DNA of 41,184 bases, from positions 1 to 41,184 of the forward strand of contig JAAYFO010000023.1 of the NCBI GenBank assembly GCA_012728215.1, given 5' to 3'. The stretch is from Spirochaetales bacterium. Lineage in GTDB: Bacteria; Spirochaetota; Spirochaetia; Sphaerochaetales; Sphaerochaetaceae. The position numbers and the translations under genes were made by a program. Positions 1 through 9,354 of the stretch are shown one piece after another (the first letter of the stretch is position 1; every line of letters begins with the position of its first letter). Under the pieces are notes generated by a model. It worked only from the letters and a program-made list of their open reading frames with translations. It searched no databases and was not told the origin of the DNA.

Positions 1-163
1 AATTAAACGAAATAACTATAATTCGACTTAGTTTTGGTTCGATTTCCTCGCTAACAAACTGTATTGAAATCCACAGAAGCATTTCTTTGAAATCAATTTA
101 ACGCCACCGGATGGACTTCTTTGATTATTTCTTTTCCATTGACTATAAAATGGATTTGGAATG

Positions 164-172
164 TGATACAAT
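164..172 (+). promoter_or_regulatory. Extended -10 promoter for the GGDEF-EAL pair
   Basis: TGATACAAT matches an extended -10 element (TGnTATAAT). A TTGACT lies upstream at 139-144, but the 22-nt gap is too long for a normal -35, so the call rests on the extended -10. The predicted transcription start falls near base 179, on top of the ATG at 178, which argues against that ATG as the translation start. Confidence 0.45.
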
Positions 173-198
173 AATAAATGGGGAAAGGGGTTTCAGAA

Positions 199-2115
199 TT
201 GCGGTACAACACTTCGTTCGAAATATCTTCACTGCTTTTTCTCTTTTTCATGGCAATACATTATTTCCGAGTCAAACGATTTCCTGACAGGAAGAATCTG
301 ATGTTCGGCCTTATTCTGGCTTTTTCCATTCTGACGATTGGAACCAATCTGCTCTGTCACTACACCATCGATACTGCATCAAGAACAATCAACATACTGT
401 TGTTCCAAGCAGTCTTCTCGCTTCAGCTGATACTGGCTGTGCTCCTTTTCTTCTATGCCCTGACAATCTGCGGACTGTTCAACAGGAAGCATGCCTGGCT
501 CACTGTCATCACTACAGTCCTCTCCTTGGCATCTTTGGTAATGATCACTACAAACATCGTCAATGGATGGCTGTTCTTCTTCGACAAGGACATGAATTTC
601 TATCGTGGCTTCATGTATGAGTTGTATTTCATACCATTTGAAATAATTCTCATTGGGTCATTCGCAGTTCCATTCATAGCTCTTCACGATGGAAATACCA
701 CAGACAACCTGGTCATTCCCGCATACTCCATCATCGTGGCAATATGCATCACGATACAGTACTTTGTCCCCTCCCTCATCCTGTCGGGGCTTGGAGTGAT
801 GATCGGAAACACACTCATTTATCTGAATATCCAGAACTCAGGGAAAGGAACAGACCCTCTCACTTCCGTCTATTCCCGTGAAGCGTTCACAAAATACATT
901 GACGAACTGATCATGGAGAAGAAGAGCTATCCTCTCATATATGCGGACATCGTTGGAACTTCCACGATCAACAAGACGTTCGGTGAAACAAACGGAAACA
1001 TGATGATAAGCCAGGTTGCGGCAATGCTCTGTGGTCTGTCTGGAAAGAATCTCATCTTCAGATATACAGGAGACAGCTTCATCATCCTGGTAAGGGATAC
1101 ACAGCATCTGAATCAGTTCAAGGACAGGCTCCTTGGCAAACTAAGATCCAGGTTTGAAACCGGCACCATGAGCATCCAGCTTCAAATGCGGATGTTCTGC
1201 ATCATGGACACAACAAAGGAAACCTCAAGCGAATCGCTTACCAGAACCATTGAAATGGCGGAAAAGGCACTTAGAAATGCTCAGCCGAACACAATACCTG
1301 TCATCAATCAGGAAATGGCTGATGAAAGCCAAAGAACGACCGAGATCAAGAAAGCCCTTCAAAGGGCAATCGACAACAACAGCATCGAAATATTTCTTCA
1401 ACCAGTAATCGACAACAAGACGGGGAAAGTTGCTGCGGCAGAAGCTCTAGCAAGGATCAGCGACCCTTTGCTGGGACTCATCCGCCCGATGGATTTCATT
1501 CCGATTGCAGAGGAGACTGGAATGATCAGCTCGATGACTCTTCAGGTCGTCAACAGAGTCTGCATGTTCCTGAAGTCCGCTCCTCTTGACTGCTACAGGG
1601 ATTTCAAGTGGGTCTCGATCAATCTTTCGATCTCAGACTGCCTCAGCCGAGCACAAGGTGAGAAAATCTGCAATATAATCTCAAGCTATGGAATCAATCC
1701 AAGCAAGATATCATTCGAGATAACCGAGACAATGGCAACCATTGAAAAGGTGCTTCCTGAGAATCTCAAGGTTCTCACAGAAAAAGGCTATACATTGGCT
1801 CTTGATGACTTCGGAACGGAATACGCAAATCTGGACAGCGCTCTGAGGCTTCCATTCTCGCTGGCCAAGCTGGACAAGTCCGTCATCCACATCGTCCATA
1901 ACGGAAACAGAATGAAGATACTGAAGAAAATGGTCGAGGTATTCTCAGACCTTGGACTGGAGACAGTCGCTGAGGGAGTGGACAGCCAGGAAATTGTCAA
2001 CATAGCGACTTCTGCCGGTGCAAGATACCTGCAGGGCTTCTTCTATTCCAAGCCACTTCCGGTGAATGTATTCATAAATTACCTGATTTCGAACAAGGAG
2101 CAGAGCAAGCAATGA
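199..2115 (+). CDS. Membrane GGDEF-EAL protein, probable c-di-GMP phosphodiesterase
   Basis: This is an integral-membrane sensor with a GGDEF domain followed by an EAL domain. About 200 hydrophobic N-terminal residues form roughly six or seven membrane segments. The GGDEF domain starts at DPLTSVYSR, but its signature is degenerate (RYTGDSF), so cyclase activity is unlikely. The EAL domain keeps EAL (AEALARI), the NLS asparagine, ITET, DDFG, the KLD lysine-aspartate pair, AEG and LQGF. It should therefore hydrolyse c-di-GMP. The ORF track starts at ATG 178. I prefer TTG 199, because GGGAAAGGGG lies just upstream of it and the protein then aligns from its first residue with the next gene's product (RYNTSFEISSLL against IFNICFEITALL). 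Its stop overlaps the next start as ATGA. The signal sensed is unknown. Confidence 0.85.
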   Translation: MRYNTSFEISSLLFLFFMAIHYFRVKRFPDRKNLMFGLILAFSILTIGTNLLCHYTIDTASRTINILLFQAVFSLQLILAVLLFFYALTICGLFNRKHAWLTVITTVLSLASLVMITTNIVNGWLFFFDKDMNFYRGFMYELYFIPFEIILIGSFAVPFIALHDGNTTDNLVIPAYSIIVAICITIQYFVPSLILSGLGVMIGNTLIYLNIQNSGKGTDPLTSVYSREAFTKYIDELIMEKKSYPLIYADIVGTSTINKTFGETNGNMMISQVAAMLCGLSGKNLIFRYTGDSFIILVRDTQHLNQFKDRLLGKLRSRFETGTMSIQLQMRMFCIMDTTKETSSESLTRTIEMAEKALRNAQPNTIPVINQEMADESQRTTEIKKALQRAIDNNSIEIFLQPVIDNKTGKVAAAEALARISDPLLGLIRPMDFIPIAEETGMISSMTLQVVNRVCMFLKSAPLDCYRDFKWVSINLSISDCLSRAQGEKICNIISSYGINPSKISFEITETMATIEKVLPENLKVLTEKGYTLALDDFGTEYANLDSALRLPFSLAKLDKSVIHIVHNGNRMKILKKMVEVFSDLGLETVAEGVDSQEIVNIATSAGARYLQGFFYSKPLPVNVFINYLISNKEQSKQ

Positions 2116-3992
2116 TATTCAATATTTGTTTCGAGATAACCGCATTGCTCATCCTTTTGGTGATCACAATCAGCTTCCATATGACAAGAAGCTTCCCTGG
2201 TCGCAAAGCACGGCATTTCAAGACATACCTTTGGATTGCCATTCTGGATGTCAGCTCCAACCTCATCAGTTCGGTGATGATCTCCTTTGCGTATTCTGTT
2301 CCACTCTGGCTGAACATATTGACAAACGAGATTTTCTATCTCAGCCAGCTGGCGATGTCCATTACCATAGTTCTGTATTCAATGCTGCTATGCGGTCTCC
2401 TTGAGGGGAAATCCAGCCCACTGGTGAAAATCAACGTCATCGCAAACCTCATTGTGGCGTTTCTGATCATCCTGAACCCTTTGACAAAGATGTTCTTCAG
2501 CTTCGATTCAGAGCTTGTCTATCATAGAGGCCAAGGGCTCCCCTTCCTCCTGGGATGGGTCGGCTTGAATCTGATTCAGGCATTGCTCATCGCCATTCTT
2601 TGCAGAAAAAGAAAGAACAGTTCATTGTCGCCTGCTTCGATCGTTATCTTCGATTTTATTGTATTCGCATTCGTATTCATACAGAGCATGCATCCAGAGC
2701 TGCTTCTATCGGGACTTTCAATCGCATTCGGCACATTCATTATCTTCTTTCATCTCCAGAGACCTCAGGAGCAGAAAGACCCTTTGACAAAGACATATAC
2801 CAGAAAGGCCTTCTTTGAATACTGTGCGGAGATTCTTTCAAAGCACAAGAGCTACCCGATAATCTTTGCGGACATCAAGAACACATCGGCCTTCAACAAG
2901 ACGTTTGGCGAGAGCAATGGAAACCTTCTCATAAAGAATGTAGCCATCAGACTGATGAAGAAATCCCGAAAGAATCTGGTGTTCAGATATGCCGGAGACA
3001 GCTTCATGGTTGTAGTCCTGGATAAGAAGCCACTGCCTGTCATTCTTGAGGAGCTGTCACGATTCCGCAAGCACGACATTGTTCTTGGTGGAGTGACATA
3101 CGATATTCCAATCCAGACATTCTGCTTCACGCAGATCAAGCAGATGGAGAGCACTTCAGATCTTTTCACTGTTCTTGAATATTCCATTGGACAATGCAAA
3201 CAGACAAACTGTGAGCCTCTGGTCATCACACGAAAGATCATTGAAGAAGCCAGACGTCAGGAAAAGGTCGAAAGCATTATTGCCCACGCAAAAGAAAACG
3301 ATTCCCTGAAAGTCGCCCTGCAGCCAATCTACGATGTCCGAAAAATGCAGACTTCCCATGCAATGGCAGTTTCATACCTCTATGATGAAGAAATCGGAAT
3401 CATTCACAAATCCGAGTTCTTTCCTATTGCAGAGAAAACCGGCCTCCTAACTGCCTTGCATCAGCAGATGTTGAATTCTGTATGTGAATTCCTTGGGGAG
3501 AATCAGGACAAGCCTGAATTCCGCTTCAAGACCATAACAGTTATTCTAACGTCATCCGACTGCATGAATCCTGATCTGGCATCATACATAATCAATTTGA
3601 TCGAGAAATACAACGTCAGGCCTTCAATGCTTGTCTTTGAAATCAGCGAGACCATGGCGACATTGTCAGTCACACTGAAGGACAACATGGAGATTCTTTC
3701 AAAACTCGGCATCGGTTTTTCCTGTGGCGGATTCGGAACTGGATATGCTAATCTTGATGCTGTCGGAAAGCTTCCATTCTCTACTGCAAAACTTGGGCAC
3801 TCGATAATCGAAATGATTTCCAACGAAAAGGAAAAGACAATCATTACCCATTTGATTTCCCTCCTTGCAGAACTTGGTCTGCAGACGATAGTAGAGGGAA
3901 TCAGCAATGAAAAAGAGGCCAAGCTTGCAATTGCGGCAGGAGCTTGCTTCCTTGAAAGCTCGTATTTATTCAAACCAATCAGAATAAGCTGA
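2112..3992 (+). CDS. Degenerate GGDEF-EAL membrane protein, probably catalytically inactive
   Basis: This is a 626-residue paralogue of the upstream gene with the same layout: several membrane segments, then GGDEF, then EAL. It overlaps that gene by ATGA, so translation is probably coupled. Both signatures are eroded. GGDEF reads RYAGDSF. In the EAL domain, EAL has become MAV (about residue 418), the NLS asparagine is gone (VILTSS), DDFG has become GGFG (539-542), the KLD aspartate has become glycine (KLGHS), and the QGF glutamine has become glutamate (LESSY). Only the EISET and VEG glutamates remain. By family knowledge, such domains can bind nucleotide or partner proteins without turnover. 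I infer a partner or regulator of the active paralogue, possibly a heterodimer. Confidence 0.82.
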   Translation: MIFNICFEITALLILLVITISFHMTRSFPGRKARHFKTYLWIAILDVSSNLISSVMISFAYSVPLWLNILTNEIFYLSQLAMSITIVLYSMLLCGLLEGKSSPLVKINVIANLIVAFLIILNPLTKMFFSFDSELVYHRGQGLPFLLGWVGLNLIQALLIAILCRKRKNSSLSPASIVIFDFIVFAFVFIQSMHPELLLSGLSIAFGTFIIFFHLQRPQEQKDPLTKTYTRKAFFEYCAEILSKHKSYPIIFADIKNTSAFNKTFGESNGNLLIKNVAIRLMKKSRKNLVFRYAGDSFMVVVLDKKPLPVILEELSRFRKHDIVLGGVTYDIPIQTFCFTQIKQMESTSDLFTVLEYSIGQCKQTNCEPLVITRKIIEEARRQEKVESIIAHAKENDSLKVALQPIYDVRKMQTSHAMAVSYLYDEEIGIIHKSEFFPIAEKTGLLTALHQQMLNSVCEFLGENQDKPEFRFKTITVILTSSDCMNPDLASYIINLIEKYNVRPSMLVFEISETMATLSVTLKDNMEILSKLGIGFSCGGFGTGYANLDAVGKLPFSTAKLGHSIIEMISNEKEKTIITHLISLLAELGLQTIVEGISNEKEAKLAIAAGACFLESSYLFKPIRIS

Positions 3993-4016
3993 AAGACTGA
4001 TCAGTCATGATAACAG

Positions 4017-4044
4017 AAAAGGGCTGCTCCATTGGAACAGCCCC
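4017..4044 (-). terminator. Rho-independent terminator after rpsG
   Basis: Read on the minus strand, GGGGCTGTTCCAATGGAGCAGCCC is followed by TTTT. The GGGCTG/CAGCCC arms are perfect and sit 20 bases beyond the rpsG stop. There is no T tract on the plus strand, so it appears to serve the ribosomal operon rather than the converging GGDEF-EAL pair. Confidence 0.8.
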
Positions 4045-4063
4045 GATTTGTGAAAACCGAAAA

Positions 4064-4534
4064 CTACCATCTGAAATGGGAGAAAGCCTTGTTGGCTTCT
4101 GCCATTCTGTGGGTATCTTCCTTCTTCTTGAATGCAGCACCAGTATTGGCATATGCATCCAGAAGCTCTGCAGAAAGCTTCTCAGCCATGGATTTTCCAC
4201 TTCTTGCCCTAGCGGCATTGATGATCCATCTCATGGCAAGAGCTTCTCTTCGAGGCTCCCTGATTTCGGTAGGGACCTGATAGGTTGCTCCACCGACACG
4301 CTTGGATTTGATTTCGACGACAGGCTTGACATTCTCAAGAGCCTTGAGAAATACATCAAGTGGCTGTTCATTGGTCTTTTCTCCGAGAATCTTCATTGCA
4401 TCATAGATGATCTTGGAAGAAATTGATTTCTTTCCATCAAACATCATGCGGCAGATGAATTTCTCAACAACGATGCTGGAGTAGATTGGATCTGGCAGAA
4501 ATTCTCTAGCTGTTGAAACTGTTTTTCTTGGCAT
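4064..4534 (-). CDS. rpsG: 30S ribosomal protein S7
   Basis: S7 nucleates assembly of the head of the 30S subunit and contacts tRNA and mRNA at the E site. The 156-residue product is standard length and carries family stretches such as [10 protein letters not shown] and [17 protein letters not shown]-type Shine-Dalgarno precedes ATG 4534. It follows rpsL with a 15-nt gap and is the last gene before a terminator. The fusA and tuf genes that often follow rpsG in the str operon are absent. By family knowledge S7 can repress its own operon in Escherichia coli, but I cannot identify such a site in the short gap here. Confidence 0.97.
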   Translation of the reverse strand: MPRKTVSTAREFLPDPIYSSIVVEKFICRMMFDGKKSISSKIIYDAMKILGEKTNEQPLDVFLKALENVKPVVEIKSKRVGGATYQVPTEIREPRREALAMRWIINAARARSGKSMAEKLSAELLDAYANTGAAFKKKEDTHRMAEANKAFSHFRW

Positions 4535-4549
4535 AGTCCACCCTCCTCA

Positions 4550-4924
4550 TCAAGCCTTTGGCTTCTTCGCACCGTATTTCGAACGACTTCTCTTACGATC
4601 TTCCACACCCTGGGTATCCTTCGTTCCACGAACAATGTGGTAACGTACACCAGGAAGGTCCTTTACTCTGCCGCCTCTAAGAAGAACGACAGAGTGCTCC
4701 TGCAGGTTATGCCCGATTCCAGGAATATAAGCTGTAACTTCAATCCCGTTGGAAAGGCGTACACGTGCAACTTTTCTCAGTGCGGAGTTCGGCTTCTTCG
4801 GAGTCACTGTCATGACTCTTGTGCAAACCCCACGCTTCTGAGGACAACCATCCAAAGCAGGGCTCTTCGTCTTGCTTTTGCTGGCTGTTCGACCCTTGCG
4901 GATCAGTTGGTTGATAGTAGGCAT
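4550..4924 (-). CDS. rpsL: 30S ribosomal protein S12
   Basis: S12 lies at the decoding centre of the 30S subunit and affects accuracy. The protein starts [12 protein letters not shown], so ATG 4924 is the start. The ORF track begins four codons earlier at GTG 4936, which directly abuts the GGAG Shine-Dalgarno. The streptomycin-region motifs [11 protein letters not shown] and [13 protein letters not shown] are intact, so no sequence-based streptomycin resistance is evident. The gene lies about 89 nt downstream of rpoC and 15 nt upstream of rpsG. The AT-rich rpoC-rpsL gap could hold a weak internal promoter, but no convincing -35/-10 pair was found. Confidence 0.97.
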   Translation of the reverse strand: MPTINQLIRKGRTASKSKTKSPALDGCPQKRGVCTRVMTVTPKKPNSALRKVARVRLSNGIEVTAYIPGIGHNLQEHSVVLLRGGRVKDLPGVRYHIVRGTKDTQGVEDRKRSRSKYGAKKPKA

Positions 4925-5013
4925 CTTACGATACACTCCTCATATCATAATTTTTATACTTATTGTCGAAGTCAGCATAGGACTGGATGGCCGATTTTTG
5001 GGTTTCACAGACC

Positions 5014-8000
5014 CTACTCCTCGTCTTCGCCATCAAACCCCCCTTCGGGCAATACTTTATCATCATCGTCAAATTCGACATCTTCGTCAATATCGTCATG
5101 GTCGAAATTGTCATCATCTGACACAAGATTCTTCTGTCTGTCAGCCATCATTGTCTGAACAGTTGAATTCAGATCCGCAAGCTGCTCCTCACGAAGCTTG
5201 ACAGTGCGGTATCTCTTCATTCCAGTTCCGGCAGGGATGAGATGACCAATTACTACATTCTCCTTAAGTCCACGCAGTTCATCCTTACTGCCTGCAATAG
5301 CGGCATTTGTCAGAACCTTTGTAGTCTCCTGGAAGGATGCTGCACTGACGAAGGAATCGATGCTCAAGCTGGCGTTGGTAATGCCAAGCAAGTACGGTCT
5401 TGCAATTGCTGGCTGTCCACCATCGGCCTGAACCCTTCGGTTCTCCTCGTGGAATCTGTACTTGTCGACCTTCTGATCCAGGATGAAGTTTGTATCTCCG
5501 ACACTCAGCACCTGAACCTTCTTCAGCATCTGCCTGATTACGATTCCGATATGCTTGTCGTTGATATCCACACCCTGATCACGGTAGACCGACTGAATCT
5601 CCTTGACCAGATAGGTCTGCAGTGCATTTTCACCACAGATCTCCAGAATATCATGCGGATCAGGTGTTCCATCGCACAGAGATTCCCCTGCTTCGATCGT
5701 ATCACCAGGTCGCACAAGAATATTCTTGCTGGTCGGGATCATATGCTTGAACTCACGCCCAAACTCATCAATCACCTTGACAGTTCTCTTTCCCTTGACG
5801 ATAGGTCCGAACTCAACAGTTCCATTCACCACAGCAAGGACAGCCACGCTCTTCGGCTTACGAGCCTCGAACAGGTCTCCGACTCTTGGCAGACCACCGG
5901 TGATGTCATTGGACTTGGCTCCTGACTTTGGAAGTCTGGCAAGCACTTCGCCCTTTGTGACCACTTCTCCATCCTCAACCTGAATATAGGCATCAGAAGG
6001 AAGATGGTATCCTGCAAGTTCCTTGTCATCGGCATCCATTACAAAAAGAGAAGGCTCAATGTTCTCGGTGTTGTGCGGAATTGTCTTGTGAATGACGTTT
6101 CCAGTCTCCTGGTTGACGTCATCGATATAAGTCAGACCCTTTGTCAGATCTCTGTACTGGATCACACCATCGAATTCACTGATGAACGGCTCGAAGAACG
6201 GGTCAAACAATACCACAGGCCGATCAGTGTCGACAAAGTCACCGACCTTCACCTTAAGCTCTGAACCATTATGGATATCAGCCTTGAAAACCGGTGAAAG
6301 AATCAGAACCTTGTTTCCAACAAACTTGACACGTCCACCCATCTTGTTGCACTTGACCGGCTCACCGCTTCTCACAGCATATTCGGAGAATCCTGCTATT
6401 CTGTCTCCATCGGCCACAGTCGCCTCGATGCCATCTCCAAGCTCTATCATGTCAAGGACATTGCTGTAGAGGAGCTTGCCCTTTCGGGTAAACACATTCA
6501 GTCCATCAGACTCTCTGAGAACAATGTTTCCATAGATATCATCGATGTAAATCGGATGATTGAATGCAAGCTTGTTCTCCTCGGCACCTGTTGTTGCAGT
6601 ACCTCCGACATGGAAGGTTCTCATCGTGAGCTGGGTTCCTGGCTGACCAATTGATTCGGCAGCTATGGTTCCCACAGCTTCGCCGATGTTCACCATCTTG
6701 TTGGTGGCAAGGTTTCTGCCATAGCACTTGCTGCAGACTCCATGCTCAGCCTCACAAGTGAGAACTGTTCGGACGAATACCTGCTGAACACCGGCATCCT
6801 CAATTTCCTTTGCCTTTTCATCGGAGATTTCCTTGTCAACTTCCAGAAGAAGCTCGCCCGTGATCGGGTGATACACATTTTCCAGAGTATAGTAACCGGT
6901 AATCCGATCGGAAAGAGATACAACGACCTCATCACCCTTCATCACTGCACTTCGGTAGATACCGTTGATGGTACCGCAGTCTTCCTCATTGACAACAACA
7001 TCCTGAGAGATATCAACAAGTCTTCTTGTGAGATATCCTGCTTCAGCTGTCTTCAATGCTGTATCGGAAAGTCCCTTACGGGCACCGTTGGTGGAGATGA
7101 AGAACTCCATGATTGAAAGTCCTTCCTTGAAGTTCGACTTGATCGGGAACTCGATGATTGCTCCGTTAGGACGGCTCATCAATCCTCGCATTCCACCAAG
7201 CTGTCTTATCTGAGTCTGGGATCCTCTTGCACCTGAATCGGCCATGAGGAACAGCGGGTTGAATCCACGCTGACTCTTTCGCAGTTCGTCCATCAGCTTC
7301 TCGCTGAGGTTCTTACCTGCAATAGTCCAAATATCGATAAGACGGTTGTAGCGCTCTTCCTTGGTGATATGACCCTGCTTGAACTGATCAAGAATCTCGT
7401 TCTGCTCCTTGTTGGCAGCATCCACGATTGTCTTCTTGGCCTCTGGAATTATCATGTCGGAAAGGCCGATTGTGGCACCGAACAATGTTGCGTATTTGAA
7501 ACCAACATCCTTGATGCTATCAAGCAGCTTGACTACTACGGAATTCGGGCAGTTCTTCAGCGCATAGCCGATGAGCTTCTTCAATTCCTTGTCTCCGAAA
7601 CACTTGTTGGTCATATCAAAAGGAATCTTTTCAGTTCTGGGGAGCACATCGTAGAAGATGAGTCTTCCAGCTGTGGTATAATCCTCAGGATCCTTAGGAT
7701 ATGTGAATCGCTTGCCATCCTCGAACTTGTATCCGATCTTGGCATTGTATGAAAGAGAACCGGCTTCGATAGCCATAAGCACTTCGGAGAAACTCTCGAA
7801 ATACTTTCCCTGACCGATATCGTCTTCCTTCACTCTTGTAAGGTAGTTGATACCAAGAATCATATCCTGACCAGGGAACACCACAGGCTTGCCGTTTGCC
7901 GGGTCCAGAAGGTTCGTGGTACTGAGCATGAGAGTCCAGCATTCCATCTGAGCAGCCTGTGTAAGCGGCACATGGATTGCCATCTGGTCACCATCGAAGT

Positions 8001-9348
8001 CAGCGTTGTATGCATGACATACGAGTGGATGGAGCTTGATTGCCTTTCCATCGACAAGCACTGGCTCGAAAGCCTGAATGCCAAGACGATGCAGCGTTGG
8101 AGCTCTGTTAAGCATGACAGGATGTTCGCGAACGACATCATCCAGGATGCTCCATACCTCATTGGTCTCATCTTCAACAAGGCTCTTTGCCTTCTTGATA
8201 TTGGATACTGTTCCGTTCTGGATCAGCTTCTTCATGATGAAAGGCTTGTACAGCTCAAGAGCCATCTTCGAAGGAAGACCGCACTGATGAAGTCTGAGTT
8301 CCGGTCCGACGACAATGACCGAACGGCCAGAATAGTCGACTCGCTTTCCAAGCAGGTTCTGTCTGAATCTTCCCTGCTTGCCTTTGAGCATGTCGGAAAG
8401 TGACTTCAGAGGCCTGTTGTTAGCACCCTTGACTGCATTCTTCTTTCGCTTGGAGTTGTCAAACAATGCATCCACAGCATCCTGAAGCATTCTCTTCTCA
8501 TTTCTGATGATGATGTCAGGAGCATGAAGATTGATCAGCCTGTTAAGTCTGTTGTTTCTGTTGATGACCCTTCTGTACAGGTCGTTGAGGTCGCTCGTTG
8601 CGAATCTGCCACCGTCCAGCTGAACCATCGGTCTGAGATCCGGTGGAATGACAGGAATGACAGTGAGAATCATCCATTCGGGCTTGTTCTCGCTGTTCCT
8701 GAAGTTTTCGCAGACCTCAAGTCTCTTGAGAATCCTCTTGTCGACCTTGTCGCCCTTGGCTCTCATGATTTCCCTGAGTTCCTCTGAAACCTTATCAAGG
8801 TTGAGGTTCTGAAGAAGAATCCTGATAGCCTCGGCACCCATCATGGCAGTGAATCCTTCACCGTACATTTCGCGTGCTTCGATGTATTCATCCTCACTGA
8901 GAAGCTGGCAGTCCTTCAACTCGGTTTCACCATGGTTGATGACAATGTACTTCTCGTAGTACAGAACACTCTGAAGAGCAGTCTTGGGGATATCAAGAAG
9001 GAGGCTCATTTTTGAAGGAGTGGAACGATAATACCAGATATGAGAAACGGGAGAAGCAAGGGTGATATGCCCCATTCTCTCTCTTCTGACCTTGGTATTG
9101 GTGACTTCCACACCACATCTGTCACAGACAACCCCTCGGTATCTGATGGACTTGAACTTTCCACAGAAGCATTCCCATTCCTTGGTTGTTCCGAAGATCT
9201 TTTCACAGAAAAGACCATCTCTCTCCGGTCTGAGAGTACGGTAATTGATTGTCTCCGGCTTTTTAACCTCACCATACGACCAGGCCTTGACCTGTTCCGG
9301 CGAAGCCAGTCTTATTCTAACGCTGTCGAAATCCTGAATTTCTTTCAT
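5014..9348 (-). CDS. rpoC: DNA-directed RNA polymerase beta' subunit
   Basis: This is the largest catalytic subunit of RNA polymerase, 1444 residues. The N-terminal zinc site is visible as CFC (60, 62) and CDRC (75, 78). The Mg-binding active-site motif [10 protein letters not shown] is near residue 448. The second zinc site comprises the cysteine in EEDCGT (about 789) and [11 protein letters not shown] (about 864-874). The protein ends in an unusually acidic tail ([21 protein letters not shown]...) rather than stopping soon after the conserved core. The start ATG 9348 lies six bases after the rpoB stop, and its AGGAG Shine-Dalgarno is embedded in the rpoB 3' end, so the two subunits are probably translationally coupled. 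Confidence 0.98.
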   Translation of the reverse strand: MKEIQDFDSVRIRLASPEQVKAWSYGEVKKPETINYRTLRPERDGLFCEKIFGTTKEWECFCGKFKSIRYRGVVCDRCGVEVTNTKVRRERMGHITLASPVSHIWYYRSTPSKMSLLLDIPKTALQSVLYYEKYIVINHGETELKDCQLLSEDEYIEAREMYGEGFTAMMGAEAIRILLQNLNLDKVSEELREIMRAKGDKVDKRILKRLEVCENFRNSENKPEWMILTVIPVIPPDLRPMVQLDGGRFATSDLNDLYRRVINRNNRLNRLINLHAPDIIIRNEKRMLQDAVDALFDNSKRKKNAVKGANNRPLKSLSDMLKGKQGRFRQNLLGKRVDYSGRSVIVVGPELRLHQCGLPSKMALELYKPFIMKKLIQNGTVSNIKKAKSLVEDETNEVWSILDDVVREHPVMLNRAPTLHRLGIQAFEPVLVDGKAIKLHPLVCHAYNADFDGDQMAIHVPLTQAAQMECWTLMLSTTNLLDPANGKPVVFPGQDMILGINYLTRVKEDDIGQGKYFESFSEVLMAIEAGSLSYNAKIGYKFEDGKRFTYPKDPEDYTTAGRLIFYDVLPRTEKIPFDMTNKCFGDKELKKLIGYALKNCPNSVVVKLLDSIKDVGFKYATLFGATIGLSDMIIPEAKKTIVDAANKEQNEILDQFKQGHITKEERYNRLIDIWTIAGKNLSEKLMDELRKSQRGFNPLFLMADSGARGSQTQIRQLGGMRGLMSRPNGAIIEFPIKSNFKEGLSIMEFFISTNGARKGLSDTALKTAEAGYLTRRLVDISQDVVVNEEDCGTINGIYRSAVMKGDEVVVSLSDRITGYYTLENVYHPITGELLLEVDKEISDEKAKEIEDAGVQQVFVRTVLTCEAEHGVCSKCYGRNLATNKMVNIGEAVGTIAAESIGQPGTQLTMRTFHVGGTATTGAEENKLAFNHPIYIDDIYGNIVLRESDGLNVFTRKGKLLYSNVLDMIELGDGIEATVADGDRIAGFSEYAVRSGEPVKCNKMGGRVKFVGNKVLILSPVFKADIHNGSELKVKVGDFVDTDRPVVLFDPFFEPFISEFDGVIQYRDLTKGLTYIDDVNQETGNVIHKTIPHNTENIEPSLFVMDADDKELAGYHLPSDAYIQVEDGEVVTKGEVLARLPKSGAKSNDITGGLPRVGDLFEARKPKSVAVLAVVNGTVEFGPIVKGKRTVKVIDEFGREFKHMIPTSKNILVRPGDTIEAGESLCDGTPDPHDILEICGENALQTYLVKEIQSVYRDQGVDINDKHIGIVIRQMLKKVQVLSVGDTNFILDQKVDKYRFHEENRRVQADGGQPAIARPYLLGITNASLSIDSFVSAASFQETTKVLTNAAIAGSKDELRGLKENVVIGHLIPAGTGMKRYRTVKLREEQLADLNSTVQTMMADRQKNLVSDDDNFDHDDIDEDVEFDDDDKVLPEGGFDGEDEE

Positions 9349-9354
9349 TATCCG

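Noticed and set aside
1-163. Search for a gene or element in the first 163 bases
   Set aside because: The stretch is AT-rich, with no ORF, hairpin or recognisable motif apart from a TTGACT too far from the -10.
838-1107. Antisense ORFs within the GGDEF-EAL genes, rpoB, rpoC, clpB and the FnIII genes
   Set aside because: They are shadows of well-supported genes, with no ribosome-binding sites or recognisable protein features.
3995-4006. Perfect 12-bp palindrome GACTGATCAGTC after the second GGDEF-EAL gene
   Set aside because: It is short, has no T tract, and no promoter lies nearby. It may be a chance palindrome or part of a weak hairpin.
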